Assembly (NCBI GenBank): GCA_017547395.1
Contig: JAFYPS010000139.1
Location: 1 to 8,664, forward strand
DNA from: Clostridia bacterium
GTDB lineage: Bacteria > Bacillota_A > Clostridia > Oscillospirales > CAG-272
Direction of reading: 5' to 3'
Length of the DNA stretch: 8,664 nt
Notes under the pieces: generated by a model
Seen by the model: only the letters and a program-made list of their open reading frames with translations
The model's database searches: none
What the model was told of the DNA's origin: nothing
In this document: piece after piece, positions 6,671 to 8,664 of the stretch
Layout: each line of letters begins with the position of its first letter
How positions within the stretch are numbered: position 1 is the first letter of the stretch
Program-made: the position numbers and the translations under genes

Positions 6671-6699
6671 ATGCTAACACGGATTTTTCTGTATGTCAA
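6671..6699 (-). promoter_or_regulatory. Promoter for the coiled-coil/DUF1492-like gene pair
   Basis: On the minus strand a consensus TTGACA (6694-6699) is followed after 17 bases by TAGCAT (6671-6676) with a TG extension (TGTTAGCAT). Transcription should start near 6664, inside the right arm of the inverted repeat, giving a leader of about 87 bases. This promoter faces the plus-strand promoter at 6605-6633, and the two transcripts would overlap for roughly 25 bases. The ATTTTTCTGTATG half-site copy at 6683-6695 lies between its -35 and -10. Confidence 0.65.
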
Positions 6700-6729
6700 T
6701 ACATTTTTAAATTTTTTTGGAGGCGTTTT

Positions 6730-7035
6730 ATGCCCGTTAACAATCAAAAGATTGCGGAAAATATTTCCGCGCTCGCAAAGGAGCGCGGAATAACAGTAAA
6801 GCAGGTGCTTAAAGACTGCAAAATCAATCCTAATTTCAAATACGATCTCGAGCACGGAAGTTCACCGTCAATAGATAAAATCACGCGAATTGCCGAATAC
6901 CTTGGCGTAAGTACGGCAAGACTTCTTGAGGGCGCAGACGGTGAGGTTTCAGCCCTGCTCGTACTGTACGAAAAGCTTTCGGACAGCGCGAAAGAAGAGC
7001 TGCGCGCTTATATGAAATCTCTCATTGAAGAATAG
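6730..7035 (+). CDS. XRE (Cro/CI-type) helix-turn-helix repressor
   Basis: A 101-residue DNA-binding protein. Residues about 5-66 form a Cro/CI helix-turn-helix domain: KIAENISALAKERGITVKQV, then DCKINPNFKYDLEHGSSPSI, and DKITRIAEYLGVSTARLLEG, which closely follows the XRE family pattern. The remaining 35 residues (LLVLYEKLSDSAKEELRAYMK) are a short helical tail, probably for dimerisation. There is no peptidase or LexA-like autocleavage domain, so induction by RecA-driven cleavage is unlikely. The start has GGAGG 6 bases upstream. It is divergent from the coiled-coil/DUF1492-like pair and separated from it by the operator region 6605-6699, the usual layout of an autoregulated phage-type repressor. 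Its last 14 bases overlap the 3' end of spoVG on the other strand. Confidence 0.88.
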   Translation: MPVNNQKIAENISALAKERGITVKQVLKDCKINPNFKYDLEHGSSPSIDKITRIAEYLGVSTARLLEGADGEVSALLVLYEKLSDSAKEELRAYMKSLIEE

Positions 7036-7297
7036 GTGTTTCGTCATCGTACGCGGCATAAGCACTCAGTACCGCACTTTCAAGTTCTCCGCGGAAGGGT
7101 GAGTTTATCGGATGAGCAATATCCCTGTAGCTGCCGTCGGCATTCTTGCGGCTCGGCATTACGATAAAGAGCCTATCCTCAGTGCTGATAACCTTGATGT
7201 CGTGTACTGCAAACTGACCGTCAAACGTGACGGATGCGACCGCCTTGAGCGGCGCTGTCTCAAAAGTTCTTCTGATTTTTACATCTGTGATTTCCAT
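7022..7297 (-). CDS. spoVG: Septation/regulatory protein SpoVG
   Basis: A 91-residue SpoVG, a small nucleic-acid-binding regulator widely conserved in Firmicutes and linked to septation, sporulation and global gene control (RNA and DNA binding shown in several species). Family hallmarks are all present: MEITDVKIRR at the start, KAVASVTFDGQFAVHDIKVI, LFIVMPSRKNADGSYRDIAHPINS at about 43-66, and FRGELESAVLSAYAAY. Length is normal, although the tail after residue 84 is short. AAAGGA lies about 12 bases before the start, slightly far. No clear sigma-H promoter, as known for B. subtilis spoVG, is visible in the 107-base gap. The start is divergent from murC, and the 3' end overlaps the XRE gene by 14 bases. 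In several clostridia spoVG lies near murC and purR, so these two are probably ancestral neighbours. Confidence 0.96.
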   Translation of the reverse strand: MEITDVKIRRTFETAPLKAVASVTFDGQFAVHDIKVISTEDRLFIVMPSRKNADGSYRDIAHPINSPFRGELESAVLSAYAAYDDETPILQ

Positions 7298-7317
7298 AAT
7301 TTTACGTCTTCCTTTCT

Positions 7318-7330
7318 CCGCACTTTGCGG
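7318..7330 (-). other. Small hairpin in the spoVG leader
   Basis: CCGCA-AAG-TGCGG on the minus strand can form a 5-bp stem with a 3-base loop just upstream of the spoVG Shine-Dalgarno. No T-run follows, so it is not a terminator. It could affect leader stability or be chance. Confidence 0.35.
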
Positions 7331-7368
7331 TCGGTAAAATTATGTGATTTTGCTTGTACTTTTATTCA

Positions 7369-7374
7369 TATAAT
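7369..7374 (+). promoter_or_regulatory. Possible -10 element of the murC promoter
   Basis: A perfect TATAAT lies 30 bases before the murC start on the plus strand. No good -35 is found 16-18 bases upstream (the region reads TGATTTTGCT), so strength is uncertain. The ribosome-binding region is GGGGG at 7389-7393, 11 bases from the ATG, which is atypical compared with the GGAGG/AAAGGA sites of the neighbours. Confidence 0.5.
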
Positions 7375-7404
7375 TAACAAAAACAATCGGGGGCATTTAT
7401 AAAA

Positions 7405-8664
7405 ATGGCTGTTAATAATACGCATTTCGGCGCGGAGGATATCGCGCGCAAACTTGCAGGCAAGAAAAGTGTATATTTTCTCGGCATCGGCGGAATTACA
7501 ATGTCGTCGCTTGCACACGTAACATCTCTTCACGGATTCAAGGTCGGCGGCAGCGACCGTACCCTTTCTCCCCTGACCGAGCGTCTTGCAAACGAGGGTA
7601 TAGAGATTTTTGAAGGGCATAAGGCGGAGCAGATAGACGGTTATGATGCACTTGTCTACACCGTTGCGGTTAGCAACGATACTCCCGAACTTGTCAGAGC
7701 AAGGGAAAGAAACATTCCGATAATTTCACGCTCCGACTACCTCGGATACCTTATGCGCGGATACACGCAGAGAATCGGTCTTTCGGGTATGCACGGAAAG
7801 TCTACGGCAACGTCTATGACAACCGAGATTTTCCTTGCGGCAGATGCCGACCCTACCGTTATCTCGGGTGCCGAGCTTTCTTCAATCAAGGGAGCATACC
7901 GCATTGGCGGAAAAGAAAACTTTATCTTTGAATCCTGCGAATATATGGATTCCTTCCTCGATTTTTACCCCACGGTTGCCGTGGTGCTCAATATCGAGAT
8001 GGACCACGTTGACTATTTCCATAGTCTTGACCAGATTAAGCGCTCATTCAGAGCATATATCGACAAGACACGCGGCTCGGGCTGTGCAGTGCTTAACGCC
8101 GACGACGAAAACGTTATGGATATGGCAAACGGCTTTGGCGGCAGCATTCTCACCTTCGGAATTCACAAAGAAGCCGACATTATGGCTAAGGATATTGTTT
8201 ACTCAAAAGACGGCGTAACCTTTGACATCTGTCACGGCTCTATGAAAAAACACGTAAAAATGTCTGTCACGGGCGAGCATATAGTCTACAATGCGCTCGC
8301 GGCTGCGGCTTGCGCGATTCTCTCGGGAATACCGTCTCGGTATATAGCAAGCGGACTTGGCAATTTCAAGGGCGCTTCGCGCAGAATGGAGTATAAGGGC
8401 AACATTAACGGTGCAGACGTTTACGACGATTATGCGCACCATCCGACAGAAATAACCGCCACGCTGAACGCAGTGAAAACACGCGGTTACAACCGCATAA
8501 TATGCGTTTATCAGCCTCATACCTACAGCCGCACAAAAGGACTTTACGAAGATTTTGTAAAGTCACTCGGTCTTGCCGACCTGACTGTAATGGCTGATAT
8601 TTACGCCGCACGTGAAACCGACACTCTCGGAGTTTCAAGCGAGCAGCTTGCAAAGGATATCGGG
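7405..8664 (+). CDS. murC: UDP-N-acetylmuramate--L-alanine ligase, C-terminus cut by window edge
   Basis: MurC joins L-alanine to UDP-N-acetylmuramic acid using ATP, the first peptide step of cytoplasmic peptidoglycan precursor synthesis. The window has 420 codons, in frame to the right edge; full proteins are about 450-470. Domains in order: N-terminal Rossmann domain with GIGGITMS at 27-34 binding the UDP-sugar; central Mur ligase ATPase with the P-loop GMHGKST at 128-134; the acidic metal-binding segment FESCEYMDSFL at about 175-185; NIEMDHVDYF; and a C-terminal domain with DDYAHHPTEI at 341-350 and YQPHTYSRTKGL, both MurC hallmarks. The P-loop differs from the common GTHGKTT at two positions (T129M, T133S), which look conservative. 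MurC rather than MurD/E/F is clear from the DDYAHHP and QPHTYSRT motifs. Its start is divergent from spoVG. Confidence 0.96.
   Translation, partial: MAVNNTHFGAEDIARKLAGKKSVYFLGIGGITMSSLAHVTSLHGFKVGGSDRTLSPLTERLANEGIEIFEGHKAEQIDGYDALVYTVAVSNDTPELVRARERNIPIISRSDYLGYLMRGYTQRIGLSGMHGKSTATSMTTEIFLAADADPTVISGAELSSIKGAYRIGGKENFIFESCEYMDSFLDFYPTVAVVLNIEMDHVDYFHSLDQIKRSFRAYIDKTRGSGCAVLNADDENVMDMANGFGGSILTFGIHKEADIMAKDIVYSKDGVTFDICHGSMKKHVKMSVTGEHIVYNALAAAACAILSGIPSRYIASGLGNFKGASRRMEYKGNINGADVYDDYAHHPTEITATLNAVKTRGYNRIICVYQPHTYSRTKGLYEDFVKSLGLADLTVMADIYAARETDTLGVSSEQLAKDIG

Noticed and set aside
6975..7010. A short hairpin (AGCGCG/CGCGCT) downstream of spoVG on the minus strand, considered as a terminator.
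   Set aside because: It lies inside the XRE coding sequence, has a 12-base loop and is not followed by a T-run.
7298..7404. A sigma-H promoter for spoVG, as in B. subtilis.
   Set aside because: GAAT occurs on the minus strand, but no AGGA-type -35 is found at the required distance.
7366..7620. An 84-codon minus-strand open frame opposite the murC start.
   Set aside because: It is a shadow of the MurC Rossmann domain with no supporting ribosome-binding site or motif.
1..8664. CRISPR arrays, tRNA/rRNA genes, insertion sequences, riboswitches.
   Set aside because: No regularly spaced repeats, no recognisable tRNA cloverleaf or rRNA sequence, no transposase-like frames, and the intergenic gaps (at most about 153 bases) are accounted for by promoters, a terminator and the operator repeat.

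Overview
The window looks like chromosomal DNA of a spore-former-type Firmicute, most likely a gut Clostridia (Oscillospirales/Ruminococcaceae-like). The pointers are a SpoVG protein, a DUF896 (YnzC-type) protein, a clostridial-style MurC, AAAGGA/GGAGG ribosome-binding sites and sigma-A-like promoters, with moderate base composition. It is gene-dense: no gap exceeds about 160 bases, and I see no rRNA, tRNA, CRISPR array or insertion sequence. The organism assignment is inference.

Left region (1-4161, all minus strand, read right to left): a tightly packed five-gene operon. It runs from a short MutS-family ATPase, through an Lrp/AsnC regulator, a class I/II PLP aminotransferase and a DUF896 protein, to a biotin-protein ligase cut by the left window edge. 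Junctions overlap by 4, 1 and 1 bases, and the last has a 1-base gap, so the genes are probably translationally coupled. A promoter sits in front of the MutS-like gene at 4189-4222.

Middle region (4233-5983, minus strand): a stand-alone transcription unit with its own extended -10 promoter and a strong intrinsic terminator. It encodes a 554-residue membrane-anchored protein ending in an M23/LytM-type fold. The positions of the zinc and catalytic residues are substituted, so it is probably a pseudoenzyme.

Regulatory module (6023-7035): two small minus-strand genes, a coiled-coil protein and a phage-type sigma-70-region-4-like (DUF1492/RinA-ArpU-like) protein, face a plus-strand XRE (Cro/CI-type) repressor. 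The 153-base gap between them holds two face-to-face promoters threaded through a 15-bp perfect inverted repeat (21-bp arms with one mismatch). Inside the repeat are two TATCnnnGATA palindromes whose centres are 30 bp apart. This resembles a miniature lysogeny-type switch, either a prophage relic or a small domesticated regulatory system, and is the most interesting part of the window.

Right region (7022-8664): spoVG (minus) and murC (plus, cut by the right edge) are divergently arranged. The spoVG 3' end overlaps the 3' end of the XRE gene by 14 bases.
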